The notes: generated from the sequence alone by a model not told the origin. Shown: positions 1-9,900, counted from the first letter of the stretch. The stretch is 53,837 nt of DNA from Streptomyces sp. WAC 04229 (GCF_003947455.1 NZ_QHJH01000035.1:1-53837); one strand, 5' to 3'. Translations and numbers: made by a program.

Positions 1-222
1 GTCCTCACGGACGAGGACCGGCGTGTGGAGCGCGTCCTGCTGGAGCTGCGGCTGCGGGAGGGGGTGCCGCTGTCGCTGCTGCGGGAGGCGGGGCTCGCGG
101 CGTCGAGGCGTGCGCTGTCCGACGGACTGCTTCACGAGGGGCCGTACGCGGAGGGGCGCGCGGTGCTCACGCTGCGTGGACGGCTGCTGGCGGATGCGGT
201 GGTGCGGGATCTGGTGGACTGA
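1..222 (+). CDS. hemW: HemW (radical SAM coproporphyrinogen III oxidase-like), C-terminal fragment
   Basis: Only the last 73 codons are in the window; the reading frame is open from base 1 to the TGA at 220-222. The visible part reads LTDEDRRVERVLLELRLREG and continues as a helix-turn-strand segment typical of the HemN_C domain that ends HemW/HemN-type proteins. HemW is a heme chaperone of the radical SAM superfamily. The catalytic CxxxCxxC cluster lies outside the window, so the assignment rests on this tail and on position: in actinobacteria this gene commonly precedes hrcA. It converges on the DUF3097 gene, with a hairpin between them. Confidence 0.72.
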   Translation, partial: VLTDEDRRVERVLLELRLREGVPLSLLREAGLAASRRALSDGLLHEGPYAEGRAVLTLRGRLLADAVVRDLVD

Positions 223-257
223 CCAGCCTGTTTCGCCCCCGCCGCCCCTGACCGTCC

Positions 258-283
258 GGTCCCGGGGGCTCCGCCCCCGGACC
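258..283. terminator. Hairpin terminator between convergent hemW and DUF3097 genes
   Basis: GGTCCCGGGGGC and GCCCCCGGACC pair around a TCC loop, with one bulged C, giving an 11-bp G+C-rich stem. No T-run follows, as usual in Streptomyces. The rest of the 127-bp gap holds a 12-base direct repeat (GAGGGGCTGAAA at 301-312 and 330-341) with no obvious function. Confidence 0.55.
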
Positions 284-349
284 CCCGCTCCTCACACGCC
301 GAGGGGCTGAAATGCAGCCGGACAAGCCGGAGGGGCTGAAAGAAGTGAC

Positions 350-1150
350 TCACGCGGTCACGAAGTCGATCAGTTCCTCCACCCGGCCCAGCAGCTCCGG
401 CTCCAGGTCCTTGTACGAGCCGACCCGGGCCAGGATCGCCTGCCACACCGCCCCGGTGTTGTCGGCGGGCCAGCCCAGGGCCCGGCACACGCCCGTCTTC
501 CAGTCCTGCCCGCGCGGCACCCGCGGCCAGGCGTCGATCCCCACGGACGACGGCTTCACCGCCTCCCAGACGTCGATGTAGGGATGGCCGACGACCAGGG
601 CGTGCTCGCCCGTCACCGCCTCCGCGATGCGGGACTCCTTCGAACCCGGCACCAGATGGTCCACCAGGACGCCCAGCCGCGCGTCCGGCCCCGGGGCGAA
701 CTCCGCGACGATCGACGGCAGGTCGTCCACGCCGCCCAGGTACTCCACGACGACGCCCTCGACGCGCAGGTCGTCGCCCCAGACCTTCTCGACCAGCTCG
801 GCGTCGTGCCGCCCCTCGACGTAGATGCGCCCGGCGCGCGCCACCCGGGCGCGTGCGCCGGGGACGGCGACCGAACCGGACGCCGTACGGGAGGGGCGCA
901 CCGGGCCGGACGCGGGCCGCACCAGCGTCACCACGCGCCCCTCCAGCAGGAAGCCGCGCGGCTCCATCGGGAACACCCGGTGCTTGCCGAAGCGGTCCTC
1001 CAGCGTCACCGTGCCCGCCTCGCAGCCGATCACCGCGCCGCAGAACCCGGTGCCGGGCTCCTCGACCACCAGGCCGGGGTCGGCGGGTACCTCGGGCACG
1101 GGCTGCGACTTCTTCCACGGAGGGGTCAGGTCGGCGGAGTACTGGCGCAT
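350..1150 (-). CDS. DUF3097 family protein
   Basis: 266 aa. I recognise the protein as the DUF3097 family, found across actinobacteria and without a proven function. Visible features are the N-terminal MRQYSADLTPPWKK, a glycine-rich beta segment near residue 40, and a run IYVEGRHDAELVEKVWG (about residues 124-140) that resembles a Toprim-like acidic motif; that resemblance is only suggestive. No signal peptide or membrane segment. A start 23 codons further upstream is open, but ATG 1150 is preferred because a -10-like TATCGT (1158-1163, minus strand) sits 7 bases before it, the spacing of a leaderless transcript. It lies 34 bp downstream of the metallo-hydrolase gene on the same strand. Confidence 0.8.
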   Translation of the reverse strand: MRQYSADLTPPWKKSQPVPEVPADPGLVVEEPGTGFCGAVIGCEAGTVTLEDRFGKHRVFPMEPRGFLLEGRVVTLVRPASGPVRPSRTASGSVAVPGARARVARAGRIYVEGRHDAELVEKVWGDDLRVEGVVVEYLGGVDDLPSIVAEFAPGPDARLGVLVDHLVPGSKESRIAEAVTGEHALVVGHPYIDVWEAVKPSSVGIDAWPRVPRGQDWKTGVCRALGWPADNTGAVWQAILARVGSYKDLEPELLGRVEELIDFVTA

Positions 1151-1184
1151 TCTGCCGACGATACGAGGAATCCGCCGTTCGTGA

Positions 1185-1919
1185 TCAGTGCGACACGCCG
1201 AAACGCGCGGCCAGCGCATCCCGTTGGGCCCGGACGAACGCCGCGTCCACCACCGCTCCGTGACCGGGGACGTACCGCGCGTCCGCGCCGCCCAGGTCGA
1301 GCAGCCGGTCCAGCGCCGCGGGCCAGTGCGACGGCACGGCGTCGGGGCCGGCCTGCGGTTCGCCGGACTCCTCGACCAGGTCGCCGCAGAACACCACCTC
1401 CGGGTCGCCCGGCACCAGCACCGCGAGGTCGTGGCCGGTGTGCCCCGGGCCCACGTTGGCGAGCAGGACCTGCCGCCCGCCGCCCAGGTCGAGCGTCCGC
1501 TCGCCGCAGACCTCGTGCGGGACGCGGACCAGCGCGTCGACCGCCTCCTCCGCCAGCCGCTCGTCCAGCCCCTCCGCCACCGCGTCCGCGCGCAGCGCCT
1601 CCCGCCCGTGTCCGCCCGGCGCGAACACCGCGTCGGTGCCCACCGCGCCGTAGACCTCCGCGCCCGCGAACGCCGCGGCGCCGAGGACGTGGTCGAAGTG
1701 CGGGTGGGTCAGCGCGAGATGCGTCACACGGTGCCCGGCCAGCCGTTGCGCCCCCGCGCGCAACCGGGCGCCCTCGCCCAGGCTCGATCCCGCGTCGATC
1801 ACCAGCACCGCGTCCGTGCCGAGGACCAGCCCCGCCGTGCAGTCCCAGCCCGGCAGCCGGCACCGGCCCACCCCGGCCGCCACCCGCTCCCATCCCAGGT
1901 CTTCCCAAGTCACCGTCAC
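1185..1919 (-). CDS. MBL-fold metallo-hydrolase
   Basis: 244 aa, single-domain metallo-beta-lactamase fold. The zinc-binding signature THPHFDH supplies His72, His74, Asp76 and His77; the other ligands look present as His160 (PGHTGHD), Asp180 (FCGDLVEESG) and His220 (PGHGAV). That is a complete di-metal site of the glyoxalase II/hydrolase type, so it should be an active hydrolase of unknown substrate. No signal peptide, which argues against a secreted beta-lactamase. Divergent from hrcA. GTG codons at 1925, 1919 and 1913 are all possible starts; 1919 is chosen because TAGCGT lies 7 bases upstream, consistent with leaderless transcription. Confidence 0.85.
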   Translation of the reverse strand: MTVTWEDLGWERVAAGVGRCRLPGWDCTAGLVLGTDAVLVIDAGSSLGEGARLRAGAQRLAGHRVTHLALTHPHFDHVLGAAAFAGAEVYGAVGTDAVFAPGGHGREALRADAVAEGLDERLAEEAVDALVRVPHEVCGERTLDLGGGRQVLLANVGPGHTGHDLAVLVPGDPEVVFCGDLVEESGEPQAGPDAVPSHWPAALDRLLDLGGADARYVPGHGAVVDAAFVRAQRDALAARFGVSH

Positions 1920-1972
1920 GGCCACGACGCTATCGCCACACGGTCCCGCCGCACGTCGGCGTGGCCCCGGCC

Positions 1973-2043
1973 TTGCCGGGGGCGTACCCCACGGCCGTAC
2001 ACTGGGCCGGGGAAGTCTGGCACTCGCGCGCCGTGAGTGCCAG
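1973..2043 (+). promoter_or_regulatory. hrcA promoter with CIRCE operator
   Basis: A perfect CIRCE inverted repeat occupies 2017-2043: CTGGCACTC, nine spacer bases, GAGTGCCAG. This is the known HrcA operator of heat-shock genes, so hrcA-dnaJ should be autorepressed by HrcA and released on heat shock. A likely promoter lies just upstream: TTGCCG at 1973-1978 and TACACT at 1998-2003 (19-base spacer), placing the transcription start near 2010 with CIRCE in the first bases of the transcript. The CIRCE is very clear; the promoter boxes are weaker. Confidence 0.88.
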
Positions 2044-2090
2044 GACGGACCGGCAGGGCAGCGGACGACGACTTCTGGAGGTGTGCGCGG

Positions 2091-3107
2091 ATGCTCAGTG
2101 AACGCAGGCTCCAGGTACTGCGCGCCATCGTCCAGGACTACGTCGGCACCGAGGAGCCGGTCGGGTCCAAGGCCCTCACCGAGCGGCACAACCTCGGCGT
2201 CTCGCCGGCCACCGTGCGCAACGACATGGCGGCCCTGGAGGACGAGGGCTTCATCGCGCAGCCGCACACCAGCGCCGGGCGCATCCCGACCGACAAGGGC
2301 TACCGCCTGTTCGTCGACAAGCTGGCCGGCGTCAAGCCCATGACCGCGCCCGAGCGGCGCGCCATCCAGAACTTCCTGGAGGGCGCCGTCGACCTCGACG
2401 ACGTGGTGGCCCGTACGGTGCGGCTGCTCGCGCAGCTGACCCGGCAGGTCGCCGTCGTGCAGTACCCTTCGCTGACCCGCTCGACCGTCCGGCACGTGGA
2501 GTTGCTGGCCCTCGCGCCCGCGCGCCTGATGCTGGTGCTGATCACGGACACCGGCCGGGTCGAGCAGCGGATGGTCGACTGCCCGGCGCCGTTCGGCGAG
2601 GCGTCCCTCGCGGATCTGCGCGCACGCCTCAACAGCCGGGTCGCGGGCCGTCGTTTCACCGACGTGCCGGGGCTGGTCGAGGAACTGCCGGATGCCTTCG
2701 AGGCCGAGGACCGCGGTACGGTCTCCACCGTGCTCTCCACTCTCCTGGAGACGCTGGTCGAGGAGAACGAGGAGCGGTTGATGATCGGCGGCACCGCCAA
2801 TCTGACCCGCTTCGGGCACGACTTCCCCCTGGTGATCCGGCCGGTGCTGGAGGCGCTCGAGGAGCAGGTCGTGCTCCTCAAGCTGCTCGGCGAGGCGAAG
2901 GATCCGGGCGTGACCGTACGGATCGGTCATGAGAACGCCCATGAGGGACTCAACTCCACGTCCGTCGTGTCGGTGGGCTACGGTTCGGGCGGCGAGGCGG
3001 TTGCCAAGCTCGGCGTGGTCGGACCGACCCGCATGGACTACCCGGGAACGATGGGAGCGGTACGCGCAGTGGCACGGTACGTCGGACAGATCCTGGCGGA
3101 GTCGTAG
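2091..3107 (+). CDS. hrcA: Heat-inducible transcription repressor HrcA
   Basis: 338 aa, full length. The N-terminal winged helix includes [20 protein letters not shown] (about residues 39-58) followed by [16 protein letters not shown], the hallmark of HrcA. The central and C-terminal parts match the dimerisation/GAF-like domain and end with the conserved [14 protein letters not shown]. It binds CIRCE elements such as the one 48 bp upstream of its own start. ATG 2091 is preferred over an upstream in-frame ATG at 2037 because it has GGAGGTG at 2077-2083 and the family starts at [10 protein letters not shown]. The stop is immediately followed by the dnaJ GTG, so the two are co-transcribed and probably translationally coupled. 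Confidence 0.97.
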   Translation: MLSERRLQVLRAIVQDYVGTEEPVGSKALTERHNLGVSPATVRNDMAALEDEGFIAQPHTSAGRIPTDKGYRLFVDKLAGVKPMTAPERRAIQNFLEGAVDLDDVVARTVRLLAQLTRQVAVVQYPSLTRSTVRHVELLALAPARLMLVLITDTGRVEQRMVDCPAPFGEASLADLRARLNSRVAGRRFTDVPGLVEELPDAFEAEDRGTVSTVLSTLLETLVEENEERLMIGGTANLTRFGHDFPLVIRPVLEALEEQVVLLKLLGEAKDPGVTVRIGHENAHEGLNSTSVVSVGYGSGGEAVAKLGVVGPTRMDYPGTMGAVRAVARYVGQILAES

Positions 3108-4241
3108 GTGGCCACGGACTACTACGCCGTACTCGGCGTGCGCCGCGACGCTTCCCAGGACGAGATCAAGAAGGCGTTCCGGAGGCTCGCCCGCGAGCTG
3201 CACCCGGACGTCAACCCCGATCCGAAGACCCAGGAGCGGTTCAAGGAGATCAACGCCGCCTACGAGGTGTTGTCGGACCCGCAGAAGAAGCAGGTCTACG
3301 ACCTCGGCGGCGACCCGATGTCCCAGGCGGGCGGCGGGGCCGGCGGCTTCGGCGCGGGTGGCTTCGGGAACTTCTCGGACATCATGGACGCGTTCTTCGG
3401 TACGGCGTCGCAGCGCGGGCCGCGCTCGCGCACCCGCCGCGGCCAGGACGCGATGATCCGCATCGAGGTCGAGCTGGACGAGGCGGCCTTCGGCACGACC
3501 AAGGACATCCAGGTCGACACCGCCGTGGTCTGCAACACCTGCAACGGCGAGGGCGCGGCGCCCGGCACGTCGGCCCAGACGTGCGACATGTGCCGCGGTC
3601 GCGGTGAGGTCTCGCAGGTCACCCGGTCCTTCCTGGGCCAGGTCATGACCTCGCGGCCCTGCCCGCAGTGCCAGGGCTTCGGCACCGTGGTCCCGACCCC
3701 GTGCCCCGAGTGCGCGGGCGACGGGCGCATCCGCTCCCGGCGCACCCTCACCGTGAAGATCCCGGCCGGTGTGGACAACGGCACCCGGATCCAGCTCGCG
3801 GGCGAGGGCGAGGTCGGCCCCGGCGGCGGCCCGGCCGGCGACCTGTACGTAGAGATCCACGAGCTGCCGCACTCCACCTTCCAGCGCCGCGGCGACGACC
3901 TGCACTGCACCGTCACCATCCCGATGACGGCGGCGGCCCTCGGCACGAAGGTGCCGCTGGAGACGCTCGACGGCATGGAGGAGATCGACATCCGCCCGGG
4001 CACCCAGTCCGGCCAGTCGGTCCCGCTGCACGGCCGGGGCGTCACCCACCTGCGCGGCGGCGGCCGGGGCGACCTCATCGTGCACGTCGAGGTCACCACC
4101 CCGACCAAGCTCGACCCCGAGCAGGAGCGCGTCCTGCGCGAGCTGGCCGCCCTGCGCGGCGAGGAACGGCCGCAGGGCCAGTTCCAGCCCGGTCAGCAGG
4201 GGCTGTTCTCGCGGCTGAAGGACGCGTTCAACGGGCGCTGA
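3108..4241 (+). CDS. dnaJ: Chaperone DnaJ (type I Hsp40)
   Basis: 377 aa with all type I parts: J domain (1-68) with HPD at 32-34, a Gly/Phe-rich linker (about 72-90), a zinc domain with four CxxCxGxG-like repeats (CNTCNGEG, CDMCRGRG, CPQCQGFG, CPECAGDG) and a C-terminal substrate-binding domain. It stimulates DnaK ATPase and delivers unfolded clients in the cytoplasm. This is the hrcA-linked DnaJ (DnaJ2 type); Streptomyces usually carries another in the dnaK operon. The GTG start directly abuts the hrcA TAG with no spacer. Its last 57 bp are repeated downstream (4344-4400). Confidence 0.96.
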   Translation: MATDYYAVLGVRRDASQDEIKKAFRRLARELHPDVNPDPKTQERFKEINAAYEVLSDPQKKQVYDLGGDPMSQAGGGAGGFGAGGFGNFSDIMDAFFGTASQRGPRSRTRRGQDAMIRIEVELDEAAFGTTKDIQVDTAVVCNTCNGEGAAPGTSAQTCDMCRGRGEVSQVTRSFLGQVMTSRPCPQCQGFGTVVPTPCPECAGDGRIRSRRTLTVKIPAGVDNGTRIQLAGEGEVGPGGGPAGDLYVEIHELPHSTFQRRGDDLHCTVTIPMTAAALGTKVPLETLDGMEEIDIRPGTQSGQSVPLHGRGVTHLRGGGRGDLIVHVEVTTPTKLDPEQERVLRELAALRGEERPQGQFQPGQQGLFSRLKDAFNGR

Positions 4242-4400
4242 GGCGGTGGCTCCTCGGGCGCCGAGGGGTCTGCCCGTGCGGCCTGATCGCGGGGTGCCGG
4301 GAGGCTGCCGGGGGTCCGGGGGTCGCCCCCGGGCAGACGCAGTCAGCCCGGTCGGCAGGGGCTGTTCTCGCGGCTGAAGGACGCGTTCAACGGGGGCTGA
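4185..4400 (+). repeat. Direct repeat: duplicated 3' end of dnaJ
   Basis: Bases 4185-4241 (the last 18 codons and stop of dnaJ) recur at 4344-4400 with only two mismatches (A to G and C to G). The copies start exactly 159 bp apart. The second copy would still read QPGRQGLFSRLKDAFNGG and stop, but has no start of its own. This looks like a tandem duplication of the gene end followed by divergence of the intervening 102 bp. It fills most of the 258-bp gap between dnaJ and the next gene. Confidence 0.93.
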
Positions 4401-4499
4401 GGCGGGCGGCCGTCGGCCGGTCGGGATGCGGATGCTCCTGGCGTATGCCGACGGAAGCCCGGATTCGGACTTGTTCGGAGGACGTGACAACATGCGGTC

Positions 4500-5585
4500 A
4501 TGTCCTCCGCACTGACCGATCTCTTCCCCTACCCGATCGTGCAGGCGCCGATGGCGGGCGGCGTCTCCGTGCCGCGGCTCGCCGCGGCGGTCTGCGAGGC
4601 GGGCGGGCTGGGATTCCTGGCCGCCGGGTACAAGACCGCGGACGGGATGTACCAGGAGATCAAGGAGCTGCGGGGGCTGACCGCACGCCCCTTCGGCGTC
4701 AACCTCTTCATGCCGCACCCGGAGACCCCCGACCCGGCAGCCGTCGGCGTGTACGCCCACCAGCTGGCCGGCGAGGCCGCCTGGTACGAGACAGAACTCG
4801 GCGACCCCGACAGCGGCCGGGACGACGGCTACGACACCAAGCTCGCGGTGCTGCTGGACAACCCCGTGCCGGTGGTCTCCTTCCACTTCGGTGTCCCGAG
4901 CACCGAGGTCGTCGACTCCCTGCACCGCGTCGGCACCTTCGCCCTGGTCGCGGCGACCACCGCGGACGAGGCCCGCGCCGTGGAGCGGTCCGGCGCCGAC
5001 GCGGTGATCGCGCAGGGCGCCGAGGCGGGCGGCCACCAGGGCACCCACCGGGACAACCCGGAGACCGGCGGCGCCGGCACCGGACTGCTGTCGCTGGTCG
5101 CCCAGGTCCGGGAGGCGGTGAGCCTGCCCATCGTCGCCGCCGGCGGCATCATGCGCGGCGGTCAGATCGCCTCGGTTCTCGCGGCCGGCGCGAGCGCGGC
5201 CCAGCTGGGCACCGCCTTCCTCGCCACCCCCGAGTCCGGCGCGCACGACCTGCACAAGCAGGCGCTGACCAACCCCCTGTTCGTGCGCACCGAACTGACC
5301 CGCGCCTTCTCCGGCCGCCCCGCCCGCGGCCTGGTCAACCGCTTCCTGCGCGAGCACGGCCCCTACGCCCCCGCCGCCTACCCGGACGTGCACCACCTCA
5401 CCGCCCCGCTGCGCAAAGCGGCGGCCAAGGCGGGCGACGCGCAGGGCATGGCGCTCTGGGCCGGGCAGGGCCACCGGATGGCCCGCGAGCTGCCCGCCGG
5501 ACAGCTGGTGGAGGTCCTGGTGGCCGAACTCGCCGCCGCCGGGACAGCGTTGTCGCACTACGCGACGGGAGGCGCGGGGCGATGA
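4500..5585 (+). CDS. Nitronate monooxygenase (2-nitropropane dioxygenase family)
   Basis: 361 aa, FMN-dependent TIM barrel. Family marks: the N-terminal YPIVQAPMAGGVS, the central QGAEAGGHQG carrying the expected active-site His, then PIVAAGGIMRGGQIASVLAA and GASAAQLGTAFL for phosphate binding of FMN. Members oxidise alkyl nitronates to carbonyl compounds and nitrite; the physiological substrate (possibly propionate-3-nitronate) is unknown. GGAGGA at 4477-4482 lies 17 bases before ATG 4500, rather far, so the start is moderately certain. The stop overlaps the rsmE ATG (ATGA), indicating translational coupling. Confidence 0.9.
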   Translation: MSSALTDLFPYPIVQAPMAGGVSVPRLAAAVCEAGGLGFLAAGYKTADGMYQEIKELRGLTARPFGVNLFMPHPETPDPAAVGVYAHQLAGEAAWYETELGDPDSGRDDGYDTKLAVLLDNPVPVVSFHFGVPSTEVVDSLHRVGTFALVAATTADEARAVERSGADAVIAQGAEAGGHQGTHRDNPETGGAGTGLLSLVAQVREAVSLPIVAAGGIMRGGQIASVLAAGASAAQLGTAFLATPESGAHDLHKQALTNPLFVRTELTRAFSGRPARGLVNRFLREHGPYAPAAYPDVHHLTAPLRKAAAKAGDAQGMALWAGQGHRMARELPAGQLVEVLVAELAAAGTALSHYATGGAGR

Positions 5586-6331
5586 CGGCACCGGTGTTCG
5601 TGGTCGACTCCCTCGGCCCGGCGGACCTGACGGCGGGGGAGTACGTCCTCGACGGCCCCGAGGGACGGCACGCCGTCTCCGTGAAGCGGCTGCGGCCCGG
5701 CGAGGACGTCGTCCTCACCGACGGCCGCGGACACTGGGCCGAGGGCGTGGTGAAGGCCGCCGAGGGCAAGGACCGGCTGGTCGTCACGGACCTGGAGACG
5801 GTCCACGAGGAAACGCCGGAGCAGCCCCGGATCACCGTCGTCCAGGCCCTGCCGAAGGGCGACCGGGGCGAGCTGGCCGTGGAGACGATGACCGAGGTCG
5901 GCGTCGACGCGATCGTGCCCTGGGCGGCGTCCCGCTGCATCACGCAGTGGAAGGGCGAGCGAGGGCAGAAGGCGCTCGGCAAGTGGCGCGCGACGGCCCG
6001 CGAGGCCGGCAAGCAGTCCCGCCGGGTCCGCTTCCCCGACGTCGCGGACGCGGCGACCGGCAAGCAGGTTGCCTCACTTCTGGCCACCGCCGACTTCGCC
6101 GCCGTACTCCACGAGAGCGGCGACGAACCACTGGCCGCCGCCGAACTCCCCGCCTCCGGCGACATCGTGCTGGTGGTCGGCCCCGAAGGCGGCGTCTCGC
6201 CGGAGGAGTTGGCCCTCTTCGCCGAGGCCGGTGCCCGGCCCTACCGCCTGGGACGCAGCGTCCTGCGCACCTCCACCGCGGGCACCGCGGCGACCGCCGC
6301 CCTGCTGACCCGCACCGGCCGCTGGTCCTGA
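5582..6331 (+). CDS. rsmE: 16S rRNA (uracil1498-N3)-methyltransferase RsmE
   Basis: 249 aa, SPOUT-class methyltransferase that methylates N3 of U1498 in 16S rRNA using SAM. The N-terminal PUA-like part has GPEGRHAVSVKRLRPGE (25-41); the C-terminal knot has GPEGGVSPEE (200-209) and LGRSVLRTSTA (223-233), the diagnostic SAM-binding motifs. The start ATG lies inside the stop of the previous gene (5582-5585). rsmE directly downstream of dnaJ is a common arrangement in many bacteria; here the nitronate monooxygenase gene is inserted between them. Confidence 0.96.
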   Translation: MTAPVFVVDSLGPADLTAGEYVLDGPEGRHAVSVKRLRPGEDVVLTDGRGHWAEGVVKAAEGKDRLVVTDLETVHEETPEQPRITVVQALPKGDRGELAVETMTEVGVDAIVPWAASRCITQWKGERGQKALGKWRATAREAGKQSRRVRFPDVADAATGKQVASLLATADFAAVLHESGDEPLAAAELPASGDIVLVVGPEGGVSPEELALFAEAGARPYRLGRSVLRTSTAGTAATAALLTRTGRWS

Positions 6332-6410
6332 CACAGCAACCGGCGGCCTGTCGCCACCGTGGCCGTATGCCCCCTACCGCCCGCCCCGGACCGGTGGGAG
6401 GCTGCCCTCC

Positions 6411-6926
6411 ATGGGGGCATTGAGGCGGATATGGCGTGTGGCTCCGGCGGCCGTCGGCGCGGTCGTCGCCGTCGGAGGTGTCGTCGCGTGCGAACCGGGC
6501 GGGCTCAGTTCCGCGACCGTGGCGTACACGACCGACCGGACCATGACGCGTGAACTGGAGCGGCAGAAGGCCGACGTGCGGTGGCTCACCTGCACCGCGA
6601 ACACCGAGGGCGACGGCTCCACCGCGTCGGCGGGCGAGGCGACCGTCGCCTCCGTCGACTGCGACGGGGAGACCGACGACGGCAAGAAGATCACCGTCGA
6701 CGGCAAGGTGACCCGCGTCGTCAACGGCGCCTGTGTGCGCGGCGACCTCAAGGCCGCGGTGGACGGCAAGGAGTGGTTCCGGGTCAAGGGGCTGGGCAAC
6801 TGCGACGCCACCAGCGCCCCGCCCGCGAACCGCCCCTCCCAGCAGCAGCCCGGGCCCACCGTGACCGTCACCCGGACCATCTGGTGCCCCGACGACCCGC
6901 ACTGCCGCCCGGTCGAGGGCAAGTAG
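6411..6926 (+). CDS. Small secreted lipoprotein of unknown function
   Basis: 171 aa. A short positive N-terminus, a hydrophobic stretch (about 9-25) and the lipobox VVAC (Cys about residue 27) indicate export and lipid anchoring to the outer face of the membrane. The mature part has four further cysteines around residues 62-129, probably two disulfides, in a compact beta-rich domain resembling small actinobacterial lipoprotein domains such as DUF4333; that match is unproven. A Pro/Gln-rich linker leads to a C-terminal tail with Cys-Pro-Asp-Asp-Pro-His-Cys. It lies 79 bp after rsmE. Confidence 0.7.
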   Translation: MGALRRIWRVAPAAVGAVVAVGGVVACEPGGLSSATVAYTTDRTMTRELERQKADVRWLTCTANTEGDGSTASAGEATVASVDCDGETDDGKKITVDGKVTRVVNGACVRGDLKAAVDGKEWFRVKGLGNCDATSAPPANRPSQQQPGPTVTVTRTIWCPDDPHCRPVEGK

Positions 6927-6998
6927 TCCGCCGGGCCGGCGACCGGCAAGTGATCCAAACCTCTGTCGGCGGACCGCGCCGCTGCATAGGGTGAGGGG

Positions 6999-9900
6999 GT
7001 GACACAGCCCGCAGCGCCTGCCTACCTCCGCTTTCCGCACCCGCACGGCGAGTTGGTCGCCTTCACCGCCGAGGACGACGTGTGGCTCGCCCCGCTCGAC
7101 GGCGGCCGGGCCTGGCGGGTCAGCGCCGACAACGTGCCGGTGAACCACCCGCGCATCTCGCCCGACGGCACCACCGTCGCCTGGACCTCCACCCGGGACG
7201 GCGCCCCCGAGGTGCACGTCGCGCCCGTCGACGGCGGCCGCGCCGAGCGCCTCACCCACTGGGGCAGCATCAGGACCCAGGTGCGCGGCTGGACCCCGGG
7301 CGGCGAGGTCCTCGCCCTCAGCACCTACGGACAGGCCAGCCTGCGCCGCAGCTGGGCCCGCGCCGTCCCGCTCGACGGCGGACCGGCCGCCACCCTGCCG
7401 TACGGCCCCGTCGGCGACGTCGCGGTCGGACCGCACACCGTGCTGCTGTCCGCGCCGATGGGCCGCGAGGCCGCCTGGTGGAAGCGCTACCGGGGCGGTA
7501 CGGCGGGCAAGTTGTGGATCGACCGCGAGGACGACGGCGAGTTCGTCCGCCTGCACGACGGCCTCGACGGCAACATCGAGTACCCCTTCTGGGTCGGCGA
7601 CCGGATCGCCTTCCTCTCCGACCACGAAGGCACCGGAGCCGTCTACTCCTCCCTCGCCGACGGCTCCGACCTGCGCCGTCACACCCCCCTCGACGGCTTC
7701 TACGCCCGGCACGCGGCGACCGACGGCACCCGAGTCGTCTACTCCAGCGCCGGTGAGCTGTGGACGCTGGACGACCTCGACGGTGCCGAGCCCCGCCGGC
7801 TGGACATCCGGCTCGGCGGTGCCCGCGTCGACCTCCAGTCCTACCCGCTCAACGCCGCCCGCTGGTTCGGCTCGGCCTCCCCCGACCACACGGCACGCGG
7901 CAGCGCCGTCGCCGTACGCGGCGGCGTCCACTGGGTCACCCACCGCGCCGGACCCGCCCGCGCGCTCGCGGCGACGCCCGGGGTCCGCACCCGGCTGCCC
8001 CGCACCTTCCGCGTCGAGGGCGAGGAGTGGGTGGTGTGGGTGACGGACGCCGAGGGCGACGACGCCCTGGAGTTCGCGCCCGCCACCGGACTCGCGCCCG
8101 GCGCCACCGCCCGTCGCCTGGCCGCCGGACAGCTCGGCCGGGTGCTGCACCTCGCCATGGCCCCCGACGGCAGCCGGGCCGCCGTCGCCTCGCACGACGG
8201 GCGGGTGCTGCTGGTCGAGCGGGAGAGCGGCGAGGTCCGCGAGGTCGACCGCAGCGAGGACGGCGACGCGTCCGGGCTCGTCTTCTCGCCCGACTCCGCC
8301 TGGCTCGCCTGGTCCCACCCCGGCCCCGACCCGCTGCGCCAGCTCAAGCTCGCCAACACCACCGACCTGTCGGTGAGCGAGGCGACGCCGCTGCGCTTCA
8401 AGGACTACGCGCCCGCCTTCACCCTGGACGGCAAGCACCTCGCCTTCCTCTCCACCCGCTCCTTCGACCCCGTCTACGACGAGCACGTCTTCGACCTGGC
8501 CTTCGTCGAGGGCGCCCGGCCGTACCTGATCACGCTCGCCGCGACCACCCCCTCGCCCTTCGGCCCGCAGCGCCACGGCCGGCCCTTCGAGACCCCGGAC
8601 CGGGAGGAGACCCCCGACAGCGAGGGCACCCCGACCACCCGGATCGACATCGAGGGCCTCGCCGACCGCATCGTGCCCTTCCCGGTCGAGGCCGCCCGCT
8701 ACTCCGGGCTGCGCGCCGCCAAGGACGGCGTCCTGTGGCTGCGCCACCCGCTCACCGGCGTCCTCGGTGCCTCCCGCGCCACCCCGGACGCCCCCGACCC
8801 GAACACCGAGCTGGAGCGGTACGACCTCGCCCAGCAGCGCGTCGAGCATCTCGCGGGCGACGCCGACCACTTCGAGGTCAGCGGCGACGGCAAGCGGGTG
8901 CTGCTGTGGACCGACGGGCGGCTCAAGGTCGTGCCCAGCGACCGGCGGGCCTCCGGCGACGAGGACAGCGACACCAACATCAGTGTCGACCTGGGCCGGG
9001 TGCGGCAGACCGTCGAACCGGCCGCCGAGTGGCGCCAGATGTTCGACGAGACCGGCCGCATCATGCGGGACCACTTCTGGCGGGCCGACATGAACGGCGT
9101 CGACTGGGACGGCGTCCTCGACCGCTACCGGCCCGTCCTGGACCGCCTCGCCACCCACGACGACCTGGTCGACCTCCTCTGGGAGGTGCAGGGCGAACTC
9201 GGCACCTCGCACGCCTACGTCACCCCGCGTGGCGGCCACGGCTCCGGTGCCCGGCAGGGCCTGCTCGGCGCCGACCTCTCCCGGCACGAGGACGGCACCT
9301 GGCGCATCGACCGCGTCCTTCCCTCGGAGACCTCCGACCCCGACGCCCGCTCGCCGCTCGCCGCGCCCGGCGTCGCCGTGCGCGCGGGGGACGCGGTCGT
9401 CGCGGTCGCCGGACAGCCCGTGGACCGGGTCACCGGACCCGGTCCGCTGCTGGTCGGCACGGCGGGCAAGGCCGTCGAGCTGACCATCTCCCCGTCCGGC
9501 GGCGGCGAACTGCGGCACGCCGTCGTCGTCCCCCTCTCCGACGAGGAGCCGCTGCGCTACCACGCCTGGGTCGCCGACCGCCGCGCCTACGTCCACGAGA
9601 AGTCCGGCGGCCGGCTCGGCTACCTGCACGTCCCCGACATGCAGGCGCCCGGCTGGGCCCAGATCCACCGCGACCTGCGGGTCGAGGTGGCCCGCGAGGG
9701 CCTGGTCGTCGACGTCCGCGAGAACCGCGGCGGGCACACCTCCCAGCTGGTCGTGGAGAAGCTGGCCCGGCGCATCGTCGGCTGGGACCTGCCCCGCGGG
9801 ATGCGCCCCTCCAGCTACCCGCTGGACGCGCCCCGCGGCCCGGTCGTCGCCGTCGCCAACGAGTTCTCCGGCTCCGACGGCGACATCGTCAACGCCGCCA

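Noticed and set aside
1185..1919. MBL-fold gene as a beta-lactamase resistance gene
   Set aside because: No signal peptide, and motifs fit general MBL hydrolases rather than secreted class B enzymes.
1185..5591. A 1468-codon open frame on the minus strand
   Set aside because: It runs antisense to hrcA, dnaJ and the nitronate monooxygenase; only its last 245 codons encode a recognisable protein, the MBL hydrolase. The rest is low-complexity shadow of high-G+C codon bias.
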